A DNA stretch of 64,000 bases from Pseudonocardia sp. TRM90224. Its GTDB lineage: Bacteria > Actinomycetota > Actinomycetes > Mycobacteriales > Pseudonocardiaceae. Below the pieces are notes generated by a model that had not been told where the DNA came from, made no database searches, and was given only the letters and a program-made list of their open reading frames with translations. Shown here piece by piece: positions 50,069 to 57,872 of this stretch (positions are counted from its first letter, which is position 1; each line of letters begins with the position of its first letter). Location of the stretch: positions 24,137 through 88,136 of the forward strand of contig NZ_JAJGSX010000002.1 of NCBI RefSeq assembly GCF_021245725.1, given 5' to 3'. The position numbers were made by a program, and so were the translations under genes.

Positions 50069-50290
50069 TCAGCAGAGGCCGTCCTGGTAGCAGGGCGTGC
50101 AATGCCCTGCGCAGCAATCCTGGACGTACCGGAATCGCGTCAGCGGATTGCTGCCATCAGTCCTGCACTCGCAAAAGATCACGGTCTCCGCGCAGAACAT
50201 CGCCGCAGCCTCCTGGCCCGGCACGAGCACCTCGACAAATCGGTCAGCAATCCCGACGACCCAACCGGTAATTCCGGATCCCCCGAACAA
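50069..50290 (-). CDS. Small cysteine-rich peptide, putative leader-core architecture
   Basis: A 73-aa peptide whose best start is TTG 50290, because GAAGGAG lies exactly 6 nt upstream; a GTG at 50341 has no ribosome site. The first 30 residues are amphipathic/hydrophobic (GITGWVVGIADRFVEVLVPG, then QEAAA). The last 43 contain eight Cys: FC, FCEC, DCC, GHC, PC and a terminal LC. This leader-plus-Cys-rich layout could be a secreted disulphide peptide, a metal-binding peptide or a RiPP-like precursor. I do not recognise the family. The DNA is less GC-rich than its neighbours. It lies directly upstream of lgt on the same strand. Confidence 0.6.
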   Translation of the reverse strand: MFGGSGITGWVVGIADRFVEVLVPGQEAAAMFCAETVIFCECRTDGSNPLTRFRYVQDCCAGHCTPCYQDGLC

Positions 50291-50402
50291 GGCAATCTCC
50301 TTCGTCGTTTCGCATGGACCGAACTCGGGGCGAGGGTACACGAAGCGTGACCATGCGCCAGTCGTGTGGTCAGCGCACTGATCCGTGGCCTACCTTCAGT
50401 GT

Positions 50403-50969
50403 TCACGCATGCGCGGAGCGGTAGCGGGCGGCCTTGGCCTGGTTGCCGCAGGTCTTCATGCTGCACCAGCGACGCCGCCGCCCGCGGGAGGCGTCGAGGA
50501 AGAACCAGCCGCAGCGGTCACAGGTCCGGATCGGCGGCCCACCCGGCGTGACCATGAGCTTCACCGCACGCAGGGCGACGGCCGCCAGCGCATGGCGGGA
50601 GCCGCGGACGGTGGGCACACCCTCGGCCGAGACCACCAACCCACCATCGCCGAGGCCACGGCGGAGCACCTCGAACACGGACGCCAGCGCGGCACCGGGC
50701 AGGTCGCGCCCTTCCACACACGCGTCGAAGAGCTCCCACAACAGCGCCCGGAGCTGCCGCGCCTCGACGAGGTCGACTCCTGCGCCGTCCGCCTGCTCCT
50801 GCTCACCGGCGACGACGCCCGCGACGACACCGGCGCGGCGGAGCCACTCGGCGAGCACCGCGGTGTCGGTGAGCAGGTCGCTGCCGAGCTCGGGCCTGCG
50901 CCGGAACACCGTGTTGGCGAAGTCCAGCGCGGCATCGCCGGCGACGAAGTGGTCGTCCTCCCACGTCAT
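50403..50969 (-). CDS. CGNR zinc-finger (ABATE-domain) regulator
   Basis: A 188-aa protein from ATG 50969. The N-terminal ABATE-type region (ALDFANTVFRRRPELGSDLLTDTAVLAEWLRRAG) is predicted to bind a ligand. The C-terminal CGNR zinc finger (RTCDRCGWFFLDASRGRRRRWCSMKTCGNQAKAARY) has the two Cys pairs and the name-giving CGNQ motif. It is probably a transcription factor. The start overlaps the stop of the upstream GNAT gene by four bases, the last gene of a three-gene operon. Confidence 0.93.
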   Translation of the reverse strand: MTWEDDHFVAGDAALDFANTVFRRRPELGSDLLTDTAVLAEWLRRAGVVAGVVAGEQEQADGAGVDLVEARQLRALLWELFDACVEGRDLPGAALASVFEVLRRGLGDGGLVVSAEGVPTVRGSRHALAAVALRAVKLMVTPGGPPIRTCDRCGWFFLDASRGRRRRWCSMKTCGNQAKAARYRSAHA

Positions 50970-51544
50970 CGCAGCGGCAACCGCATCACCGGGCGATCGG
51001 GGCGGCGCCGGGCGACCTCCGTGAACCCGACCTCGAGGAAGGCGCTGGCGATCCCCGTCATGGCGTTGTCGGCACCCGCCTTGCGCCCCTGCGCCGGCTC
51101 GACGGGGTAGGCCTCCACCCAGTCGGCGCTCGACGTCCCGGCGAGGTGGTCGCAAACTGCGGAGATCAGCGCCGTCGATAGACCCGCCCCGCGGTGGCCC
51201 TTCTTGATGTACAAGCAGGAGAGCGAGACGACCTCCGCCTCGTCGACGGGCTTCATCACCGATGAGCGCTGCATCCGCGGGTAGTCGGACCGGTCGCCGA
51301 AACCGCACCATGCGACCGGTTCGTCGTCGAGGTACGCAACAACACCCGGGGCCCGATCGGCCAGCGCGAGCTCGCGCATCGCCGCCTTGTTGCCGCGGCC
51401 CTTGTTCTTCATGAACTCGAGCATGCTGAGACGCCAGTGCATGCACCAGCATCCGCTCGCGCCGCCGCTCCTGCCCATGACGCTCTCGAAGTCCGCCCAC
51501 GTCTTCTCCGACAGCGGGCTCAGCGTGAGCTTCTTGGTGCTCAT
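50966..51544 (-). CDS. GNAT-family N-acetyltransferase
   Basis: A 192-aa acetyltransferase from ATG 51544. Features: CWCMHWRLSMLEFMKNKGRGNKAAMRELA near the N-terminus, VAWCGFGDRSDYPRMQRS, the acetyl-CoA region VVSLSCLYIKKGHRGAGLSTALISAVCDHLAG (Q/RxxGxG/A-like loop), then VEAYPVEPAQG. This layout is common in actinobacterial GNATs of unknown substrate. It is coupled by ATGA overlaps to both the hydrolase before it and the CGNR gene after it. Confidence 0.92.
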   Translation of the reverse strand: MSTKKLTLSPLSEKTWADFESVMGRSGGASGCWCMHWRLSMLEFMKNKGRGNKAAMRELALADRAPGVVAYLDDEPVAWCGFGDRSDYPRMQRSSVMKPVDEAEVVSLSCLYIKKGHRGAGLSTALISAVCDHLAGTSSADWVEAYPVEPAQGRKAGADNAMTGIASAFLEVGFTEVARRRPDRPVMRLPLR

Positions 51545-52437
51545 CGGACGGCACCTGCCCTGTCGCGCACGTCGCCGACGAACGTGATGAGCAGATCCGA
51601 GACCTCGGCCGCGTGCGTTTCCAGGAGGAAGTGGCCGCCGTCGAAGAGGTGCACGTCGAGGGTCCGCATCCGCCGGTGATAGGCCATGACCTCGTCGATC
51701 TCGAAGAACGGGTCGTGGCGACCCCACACGATCAGGCACGGCGGTTGGTGCCGATCGTGGTAATCGGCGATGTCGGGGAACCGGGCGACGTGATTGCGGT
51801 AGTCGTAGAAGAGCTGGAACTGGATCTCCTCCAGCCCCGGCCGGGCGAGGCGCACCCAATCGAGGTGCCAGGCGTCCCGCGGATGCAGATCGCGCAGCGG
51901 CGGCGCCAACCCGCCGAGGTACTGCTCGCGGGTCTCGGCGAAGTTGAACCAATCGGGCAGGGCCGCCTTGTGCTCCTCGGTCGGCTCGGCCCAGTACCGG
52001 CGCGACACGTCCCAGCCCTCGCCCAGCCCGTCGTCGTGGGCGTTTCCGTTCTGCACGACGAGCCCGAGCACCCGGTCCGGATCCCGCATCGCCAGCTGAT
52101 ATGCGACCGGAGTGCCGAAATCGGTGAAATAGAGGACGTAGCGCTCGATCCCGAGTTCCTTCGCGAGTGCTTCGACGGCGCGCGACTGCTCCTCGAAGGT
52201 GTAGTCGTACTCGTCCAAAGGCGGCGCGGCGGAGAGCCCGGAACCCGGCAGATCGGGTGCAACGACGTAGGCGTGCTCCCCGACCCTCGGCAGGACCTCG
52301 CGGAACGAGTGCGACGAGGCCGGGAAGCCGTGCAGGAGCAGAACGGCCGTCGAGTCGGGGACACCCGCCTCCCTGTAGTGCATCTCCAACCCGTTGACCT
52401 CGCGATACAGGTGGCGGGGTTTCGCCGATCGCTTCAT
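51541..52437 (-). CDS. Alpha/beta hydrolase with Asp nucleophile (epoxide hydrolase-like)
   Basis: A 298-aa hydrolase from ATG 52437 (GAGG upstream); GTG 52449 with GGGAGG is a good alternative adding four residues. Oxyanion motif HGFPASSHSFR, cap-like segments, nucleophile elbow YFTDFGTPVAYQLA where Asp replaces Ser, acid in WGRHDPFFE, base in DGGHFLLETHA. The Asp nucleophile points to epoxide hydrolase/dehalogenase chemistry. It is first in an operon with GNAT and CGNR genes (four-base overlaps), perhaps under control of the CGNR protein. Confidence 0.92.
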   Translation of the reverse strand: MKRSAKPRHLYREVNGLEMHYREAGVPDSTAVLLLHGFPASSHSFREVLPRVGEHAYVVAPDLPGSGLSAAPPLDEYDYTFEEQSRAVEALAKELGIERYVLYFTDFGTPVAYQLAMRDPDRVLGLVVQNGNAHDDGLGEGWDVSRRYWAEPTEEHKAALPDWFNFAETREQYLGGLAPPLRDLHPRDAWHLDWVRLARPGLEEIQFQLFYDYRNHVARFPDIADYHDRHQPPCLIVWGRHDPFFEIDEVMAYHRRMRTLDVHLFDGGHFLLETHAAEVSDLLITFVGDVRDRAGAVR

Positions 52438-52484
52438 CTCGATCCTCACCGGTCCTCCCGGTCGCGGACGTTCCGCGCTCGTCG

Positions 52485-52516
52485 AGTAACCGAATACCCG
52501 GATCAGAACGGTTACT
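52485..52516. promoter_or_regulatory. Inverted repeat upstream of hydrolase-GNAT-CGNR operon
   Basis: AGTAACC (52485-52491) and GGTTACT (52510-52516), a perfect 7-bp dyad with an 18-bp spacer, 48 bp before the hydrolase start. It overlaps the stop of the upstream gene. It is a candidate operator, possibly for the operon's own CGNR protein. Confidence 0.5.
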
Positions 52517-53456
52517 AACACGCACTCCATGTCGGGTGCACGATCGAGCCCTCGGGCAACGGCCAAACGCTGTTGGTGACGCTCATCCGACCGTCGAACG
52601 GGTACCAGTCGTCGTCGTCGATCGGGCGCGGCATCCGCACGAAGCATCTGTTCAGCAACAGTTCCCGCCGCCGGGCGACCGACCGCTCGGCGTCGGGGTT
52701 CGGATGGCCGTCCGGTGACACCGGCGGATCTGCGCCGATGTCGGTCCTGCCGTCCCAGTTGAAGTGGAATCCATCGGCGTCGGCGTAGAAGCGCGCGAAT
52801 CTGGTGCTCCATTGGGAGTTGGCGCCCCAGCCGTGTGACGGGTCGCTCGTCCGGCGGGGATACCGGCGGAAGGTGAAGTACAAGGGCGAGGTCGTCGTCG
52901 CGGCGGCATCGATCAGATGCCGCGGCGCGCGGATCCGCACGCCGGCGCGCGAGAACAGCAGGTCGCCGAACCACAGGCCGGGCCAGAGCACCTCCTCGAC
53001 GGTCACGGCCGTGGCGCTGTCGTCCGTCACGACAGCGAACACCTCGTGGTGGAACGGGGAGAACGATTCGCCGTGCTCGAACGGGGTGAGGCCGATTCCC
53101 CTCAGGAACCCGGTGTGCGTTGCGAGCGCCTCAGGATCGACCCGCCTGCCACCGGTCACCCCGAACCCGGGCTGGACGAGACCGTCCGGGCAGGACGACT
53201 CCAGCAGGTAGTCGCTGATCCGGCTCAGCGCGTACATCTCGATCGAACGCCGGAGCTGGTCGTCGGCGAGCGTGTAATGGCCCTTTGCGGGCATGCGCTC
53301 ACGGACGCGGAGCGGTTCCAGCTCGGTGAGGTGCGCGGCGGCCGGCGCCAGCTCCCCATCGAGGAACCTGCGCCGACGCAGGCCGTCGGGCTGTCGCACG
53401 AGCCCGTGGTAGACATCTCGGAAGTAGCCGCCGAAGTCGCCGGCACCTGGCTGCAT
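52515..53456 (-). CDS. Hypothetical protein, 313 aa
   Basis: A 313-aa protein of unknown family (ATG 53456). No signal peptide or membrane segment is visible. It has several Trp/Phe-rich motifs suggestive of an enzyme or binding protein: FSPFHHEVFAVVTDDSATAVTVEEVLWPGLWFGDLLFSRAG, RIRAPRHLIDAAAT, and a C-terminal IDDDDWYPFDGRMSVTNSVWPLPEG. Coding composition is normal for the genome, so it is likely real. It could be cotranscribed with the downstream hydrolase operon, though an inverted repeat intervenes. Confidence 0.8.
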   Translation of the reverse strand: MQPGAGDFGGYFRDVYHGLVRQPDGLRRRRFLDGELAPAAAHLTELEPLRVRERMPAKGHYTLADDQLRRSIEMYALSRISDYLLESSCPDGLVQPGFGVTGGRRVDPEALATHTGFLRGIGLTPFEHGESFSPFHHEVFAVVTDDSATAVTVEEVLWPGLWFGDLLFSRAGVRIRAPRHLIDAAATTTSPLYFTFRRYPRRTSDPSHGWGANSQWSTRFARFYADADGFHFNWDGRTDIGADPPVSPDGHPNPDAERSVARRRELLLNRCFVRMPRPIDDDDWYPFDGRMSVTNSVWPLPEGSIVHPTWSAC

Positions 53457-53586
53457 GGTCGTGGTCCGATCTCACTCTGACCGCACCCTCGCGGTGCGGC
53501 CGTCGTGGACCAAGACCCCGCGAACCCGTCCGCGGTTGGGTGTCGTCAGCGGATCGCCCGGTCACCGGCGGCCACCCCGGGGGACG

Positions 53587-54000
53587 ATGGGCGCCGTGCA
53601 GACCTACGACGTGCGGCCGATCGGCTGGGTCCGGTCGCCTTTGACCGACCGCAGTGCCGCCCCGAAGCAAGGTGACGAAGGTGCGCCGCCTGCACGGATC
53701 GTCATCCGCCCCGAGCTCGCCGAAGCCATGGCCGACCTCGCCGCGGGCACCCGCGTCATCGTGCTGACCTGGCTCCACGAGGGAGATCGTGACGTGCTGG
53801 CCGTCCACCCCCGGGACGACCCGAGCCGGCCCAGCACCGGCGTCTTCTCCACCCGGTCCGCGGATCGGCCCAACCCGGTCGGGCTGCACGTCGTCACGGT
53901 CGCGGGCATCGACGGCACCACCCTCGACGTGCACGACCTCGAAGCCGTCGACGGCACACCGGTGATCGACATCAAGCCGGTGCTAGGCCGGGAGCGCTGA
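53587..54000 (+). CDS. trmO: TrmO/TsaA-like tRNA N6-methyltransferase
   Basis: A 137-aa TsaA/YaeB-fold protein that methylates N6-threonylcarbamoyladenosine 37 in tRNA with SAM. Key motifs: PIGWVRSPL at the start, LTWLHEGDRDVLAVHPR, GVFSTRSADRPNPVGLHVVTVAGIDG (the SAM-binding core) and DLEAVDGTPVIDIKPV. It is the short actinobacterial form. ATG 53587 is chosen; GTG 53596 is possible. It overlaps the convergent monooxygenase by 18 bp. Confidence 0.92.
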   Translation: MGAVQTYDVRPIGWVRSPLTDRSAAPKQGDEGAPPARIVIRPELAEAMADLAAGTRVIVLTWLHEGDRDVLAVHPRDDPSRPSTGVFSTRSADRPNPVGLHVVTVAGIDGTTLDVHDLEAVDGTPVIDIKPVLGRER

Positions 54001-55470
54001 GCCGAACCACGCCTCCAACGCCTCGGGGAGACCCCCGGCGTCGGCGTCCGTGCTCGCCCATGCGACGTAGCCGTCGGGCCGGACGAGCAGGGCCGCCCAT
54101 TCGCCGTCGACCCCACCGGTCACGTGCACCCGGTCGCCGTACCCGGCCGCGGCACCCTGCACCGCCGCCGAGCCGGTCAAGTCCACGAGCAGCCCCCGCC
54201 CGTCGCGCTGCAGCCCCGACTCCCCGGTCTTGAGCTCCGGGACGAACCTGCCGACCAGCTCGCACTGATCGTCGGGCGCGTAGTCGACGTCGAGCCCGTT
54301 GGCCATCGCGACGAACCGCGCGTTCACCGCCGGGACCGTCATCAGTTCCGCGATCACCTCACGGAGGGCGTCGACCTGCGGACCGGGCCGCATGAGCGCC
54401 ACTTGCGCGCGGGTGTTGCGCAGCACGCGCTCGCCCACCGGATGGCGCTCCGCGTGGTATGTGTCCAGCAGCGACTCCGGCGCGAGCCCGCGCGCCACCA
54501 GGCCGAGCTTCCACCCCAGGTTCGCCGCGTCCTGCAGCCCGAGGTTCAGGCCCTGCCCACCGATCGGCGAGTGCACGTGCGCCGCGTCACCGGCCAGCAG
54601 CACCCGACCGCGCCGGTAGGACGTGGCCTGCCGGGTGTTGTCGCTGTAGCGGATCCCGGCGACCAGGCGCGTGACCTCGACGTCGATGCCGGAGACCCGC
54701 CGGATGCTGGCCTGCATCTCGGCCGCGCTCACCGGCACGTCACGGTCGCCGGGGCCGCCGTCGAACTCGATGGTCGCGATCTCCCCGCGCTCCGGCGAGA
54801 AGGTGAGTGTGCCGTTGCGGCTGCGCATCGACGAGGTCACAGCATCGGGGTCGGCCAGCTCGGCCACCGCTGTGCGGCCGGTCATCGTCGCGGGTGTGCC
54901 CGGGAACTCGATCCCGACGCACTTTCGCACCGCGCTGCGCCCGCCGTCGCAGCCCACGAGCCACGGTGCACGTTCCACGCGGCCGTCCGCCGCGCTGACG
55001 AGCACCGATCCGGCTTCCTCGACGACGTCGACCACCTCCCAGCCGTGCAGGATCCGCACACCGAGCGCGACGGCGTGCGCGGCGAGCGCCCGCTCCAGCT
55101 CGTGCTGCTTGAGGATCATGTTCCGCGGTGTCGAACCCGGTTCCGCGATCAGCGGCAGCCCGCTGAAGTGGCCCTTCGCCCGACCCTCCCGCAGCAGCCG
55201 CATCAGCCCGTCGACGACCTCCGCATTCGGTGCGTCGCGGCTCAGCTCACCGAGCACCTCCTGCATCCCCGCTTCGAGTGCACCTGACAGGCCACGCAGC
55301 TCCAACGTCTGCGTGCTGCGGCCGTTGATGCCACGCAGGCCGAGGCTGCGGGTCCGCCGCTCCGGGTCGGTCGCGGCCTCCAGCACCAGCGGGTCCGCGC
55401 CGGCCAACCGCAGTTCGCTCGCCAGCAGCAGGCCGGTCGGGCCCCCGCCGGCCACGATCACGTCGCTCAT
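53983..55470 (-). CDS. FAD-dependent aromatic monooxygenase (RdmE/PgaE-like)
   Basis: A 495-aa class A flavin monooxygenase from ATG 55470 with GAGG upstream. The FAD motif VIVAGGGPTGLLLASEL opens the protein, LVGCDGGRSAVRK lies near residue 170, RVLLAGDAAHVHSPIGGQGLNLGLQDAANLGWKLGL near 290, and a C-terminal thioredoxin-like region (about 390-495) as in PHBH-type polyketide hydroxylases. It hydroxylates aromatic or polyketide substrates with NADPH. Divergent from a TetR gene with a long inverted repeat, so it is probably substrate-induced. Confidence 0.94.
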   Translation of the reverse strand: MSDVIVAGGGPTGLLLASELRLAGADPLVLEAATDPERRTRSLGLRGINGRSTQTLELRGLSGALEAGMQEVLGELSRDAPNAEVVDGLMRLLREGRAKGHFSGLPLIAEPGSTPRNMILKQHELERALAAHAVALGVRILHGWEVVDVVEEAGSVLVSAADGRVERAPWLVGCDGGRSAVRKCVGIEFPGTPATMTGRTAVAELADPDAVTSSMRSRNGTLTFSPERGEIATIEFDGGPGDRDVPVSAAEMQASIRRVSGIDVEVTRLVAGIRYSDNTRQATSYRRGRVLLAGDAAHVHSPIGGQGLNLGLQDAANLGWKLGLVARGLAPESLLDTYHAERHPVGERVLRNTRAQVALMRPGPQVDALREVIAELMTVPAVNARFVAMANGLDVDYAPDDQCELVGRFVPELKTGESGLQRDGRGLLVDLTGSAAVQGAAAGYGDRVHVTGGVDGEWAALLVRPDGYVAWASTDADAGGLPEALEAWFGSALPA

Positions 55471-55495
55471 CGCCACCTCGCATACTTACGCCGTA

Positions 55496-55533
55496 AATTT
55501 ACGCCGTACATAGCAACATGTACGGTGTAAATT
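55496..55533. promoter_or_regulatory. Candidate TetR operator: 16-bp inverted repeat
   Basis: AATTTACGCCGTACAT (55496-55511) and ATGTACGGTGTAAATT (55518-55533) pair at 15 of 16 positions across a 6-bp spacer. A further TTACGCCGTA half-site lies just upstream (about 55486-55495). The block is strongly AT-rich for this genome. Confidence 0.75.
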
Positions 55534-55567
55534 CGTCAAGCATCGAACTCGTGGAAGGTGGGCACCC

Positions 55568-56221
55568 ATGGCCAGGCGTGAGCCGCTGACCAGAGAGAAG
55601 ATCCTCGACGCCGCCCTGGAGATCGCCGGCGCGGAAGGTCTCGACGGCCTCTCCATGCGTCGGCTGGCCAAGGCGCTCGGCGTGGAGGCGATGGCGCTCT
55701 ACAACCACGTCGCGAACAAGGCGGAGATCCTCGACGGGCTCGCCGACCGCGTCTTCGCCCAGGTCCCGCGCGCCGACCCGGGGCAGGAGTGGCACGAGCG
55801 GGTGCGGACGATGGCGCACGCGATGTACCGGCTGCTCAGCAAGCACCCGGTGGTGCCGCGGGCGGTCGTCACCGACCAGGCGAACCCGCGGACGCTCGCC
55901 GCATTGCGACCGATCGACGACATGGTCGGCGCGCTCTTCGAGGCCGGGTTCGACGACAACGGCGTCCGCCGCGCGCTCGGCACGGTGAACAGCGTGATCT
56001 ACGGCTCGCTGGTGCTCTCGACGGTCGGGTTCGACCGGCCGCTCGGCGGTTCGGCCGACCCCGAGCAGCTCGACGTGATCATCCGAACGGTGAACCCGGA
56101 GACGCTCCCGCACTTCAGCCGGCTGCTCAAGGTATTGCCGGGCAGCGATCCGGAGCAGGACTTCAGCTGGGCGCTGGACCGGGTGATCGGGGGTCTCATC
56201 GCCGAGAGCGAGCGGTTGTAA
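55568..56221 (+). CDS. TetR-family regulator (TetR_C type)
   Basis: A 217-aa repressor with HTH at about residues 8-55 (REKILDAALEIAGAEGLDGLSMRRLAKALGVEAMALYNHVANKAEIL) and a TetR_C-like ligand domain (LLSKHPVVPRAVVTDQ, GTVNSVIYGSLVLSTVGF). It is divergent from the aromatic monooxygenase and probably represses it through the adjacent 16-bp inverted repeat. The arrangement mirrors that at 7495-9323, but the sequences are not close. Confidence 0.93.
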   Translation: MARREPLTREKILDAALEIAGAEGLDGLSMRRLAKALGVEAMALYNHVANKAEILDGLADRVFAQVPRADPGQEWHERVRTMAHAMYRLLSKHPVVPRAVVTDQANPRTLAALRPIDDMVGALFEAGFDDNGVRRALGTVNSVIYGSLVLSTVGFDRPLGGSADPEQLDVIIRTVNPETLPHFSRLLKVLPGSDPEQDFSWALDRVIGGLIAESERL

Positions 56222-56230
56222 AGGCAGCCT

Positions 56231-57184
56231 TCACCGGAGTTCCGCAGCGGCATAGCGGCGGGCCAGCACCACGATCGCCGCCTTCAGCTCCTCCGGACCC
56301 ACAACCTCGAAGTCGACGTCGAACCGGCCGACGGCGGCGGCCAGCCCCACCCACGACCATGACCCGAGCAGGAGCCGGCACCGGTCGGCGTCGATCTCCT
56401 CGACGATCCCGTCGCCGACGTACGGCAGGACCTCTGCGGCCGCAACCGCGAGCACGACCTCACCGCGGCACGGCCAGTAGCCGTAGCCGGTCGTGCCGCG
56501 GAAGCGGTCGGCAACGTACGCCGCGACGTCGCCGCCGGGCACTTCGCGCGGGACGAACCGCGGGCCATTCGGGGTGCGCGGGCTGATCCGGTCGGCGCGG
56601 AACGTCCGCCAGTCGGCGCGGTCGAGGTCCCACGCGACGAGGTACCAGCGCCCACCCCAGGTCACCAGGTGGTGCGGCTCCGCCCGGCGCGGTGGCGTCA
56701 GTTCGTCGCCGTAGCCGAACCGCAGCACCTCGCGGGCCCGTACTGCGGCCCCGAGAGTCACGAGCACCGCGGGATCAACCTGCGGCGCCGGGCCGCCGCG
56801 GTCGACGGCGGTGACCTGGAGCGCGTCGATGCGGTGGCGCAGCCGGGCCGGCATCACCTGGCGGACGGTGGTCAACGCGCGCATCGCGGCGTCGCCGATG
56901 CCGGCCCCGGATCCGACGGCGATCTGCAGCGCCACCGCCAACGCGACGGCCTGCTCGTCATCGAACAACAGCGGGGGCAGCTCCGTGCCGGCAGCGAGCC
57001 GGTAGCCGCCGTCGGGGCCCTTGACCGCCTGGATCGGGTAGCCGAGCTCACGCAGGCGGTCGACGTCGCGGCGCACGGTGCGCAGGCTGATGTCGAGCCG
57101 CTCGGCCAGCACCGCGCCCGGCCACTCCCTGCGGGCCTGCAGGAGCGAGAGCAGTGACAGCAGCCGCGCCGATGTGTTGAGCAC
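56231..57184 (-). CDS. WYL-domain transcriptional regulator (YafY/DeoR-like)
   Basis: A 317-aa regulator from GTG 57184. The N-terminal HTH_11 (SARLLSLLSLLQARREWPGAVLAERLDISLRTVRRDVDRLRELGYPIQAVKGPDGGYRL) is followed by the WYL core (WGGRWYLVAWDLDRADWRTFRADRI) and a WCX C-terminal extension. WYL regulators commonly control a nearby DinB-like gene, as here. It diverges from the DinB gene with a perfect dyad between them and probably represses it. Confidence 0.93.
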   Translation of the reverse strand: MLNTSARLLSLLSLLQARREWPGAVLAERLDISLRTVRRDVDRLRELGYPIQAVKGPDGGYRLAAGTELPPLLFDDEQAVALAVALQIAVGSGAGIGDAAMRALTTVRQVMPARLRHRIDALQVTAVDRGGPAPQVDPAVLVTLGAAVRAREVLRFGYGDELTPPRRAEPHHLVTWGGRWYLVAWDLDRADWRTFRADRISPRTPNGPRFVPREVPGGDVAAYVADRFRGTTGYGYWPCRGEVVLAVAAAEVLPYVGDGIVEEIDADRCRLLLGSWSWVGLAAAVGRFDVDFEVVGPEELKAAIVVLARRYAAAELR

Positions 57185-57198
57185 GCCGTCGATGATGC

Positions 57199-57233
57199 CG
57201 CCAGAAGAGGACCGTAACTGACCTCTTCTGGCG
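57199..57233. promoter_or_regulatory. Perfect 12-bp inverted repeat, probable WYL-regulator operator
   Basis: CGCCAGAAGAGG (57199-57210) and CCTCTTCTGGCG (57222-57233) with an 11-bp spacer. It lies between the WYL regulator start and the DinB gene start. It probably binds the WYL regulator and controls both genes. Confidence 0.75.
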
Positions 57234-57271
57234 AAATCCTGGTCGAACACAACCGAGAGGACGGATCCACC

Positions 57272-57850
57272 GTGACCACCGCAACCACCACCAGCCAGGC
57301 CCTCGACCCCGAGCGGGCCGACCTGCTCGCCGAGCTGGCGATCACGAGGGCGGCGCTGGTCGCCACCACCCACGGGCTGAGCGACGAGCAGCTCGGCGCA
57401 CACCCGACCGTCAGCGCGCTGTGCCTCGGCGGGCTGATCAAGCACGTGGCGGCGATGGAGCAGGCCTGGATGCGATTCGTCGTAGAGGGGCCATCGGCGA
57501 TGTCCTTCGCCCTGCCGGACGGCGTGACCTGGGCCGACTTCGCGGCCGGCACGGTGAGCGAGTACCCGCAGTGGGCCATTGACCACCAGAACGACTTCAG
57601 CATGCTGCCCGGCGACACGCTGGCGGGGATCATCGAGCGCTACGAGCAGGTGGCGGCGAGGAGCGAGCAGGTGATCGCCACCGTCCCGGACATGTCGGCC
57701 ACCCACCTGCTGCCGGACGCCCCGTGGAACGAGCCCGGCTCGGTGCGCAGCGTCCGCCAGGTGCTCGTGCACGTCATCGCGGAGACGGCGCAGCACGCCG
57801 GGCACGCCGACATCCTGCGCGAGACGATCGACGGCACGACCGCGACCTGA
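57272..57850 (+). CDS. DinB/DUF664-family putative metalloprotein
   Basis: A 192-aa four-helix-bundle protein (GTG 57272, GAGAGGA upstream): LLAELAITRAALVATTHGLSDEQLGAHPTVSALCLGGLIKHVAAMEQAWM, with His58-like metal ligand, and a C-terminal RQVLVHVIAETAQHAGHADILRETI with the second His pair. In actinobacteria such DinB proteins are often bacillithiol/mycothiol-linked S-transferases. Substrate unknown. Regulated by the divergent WYL protein. It is followed after 22 bp by the winged-helix gene. Confidence 0.92.
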   Translation: MTTATTTSQALDPERADLLAELAITRAALVATTHGLSDEQLGAHPTVSALCLGGLIKHVAAMEQAWMRFVVEGPSAMSFALPDGVTWADFAAGTVSEYPQWAIDHQNDFSMLPGDTLAGIIERYEQVAARSEQVIATVPDMSATHLLPDAPWNEPGSVRSVRQVLVHVIAETAQHAGHADILRETIDGTTAT

Positions 57851-57872
57851 GCAGACAGAGCAACCAGAGCCG

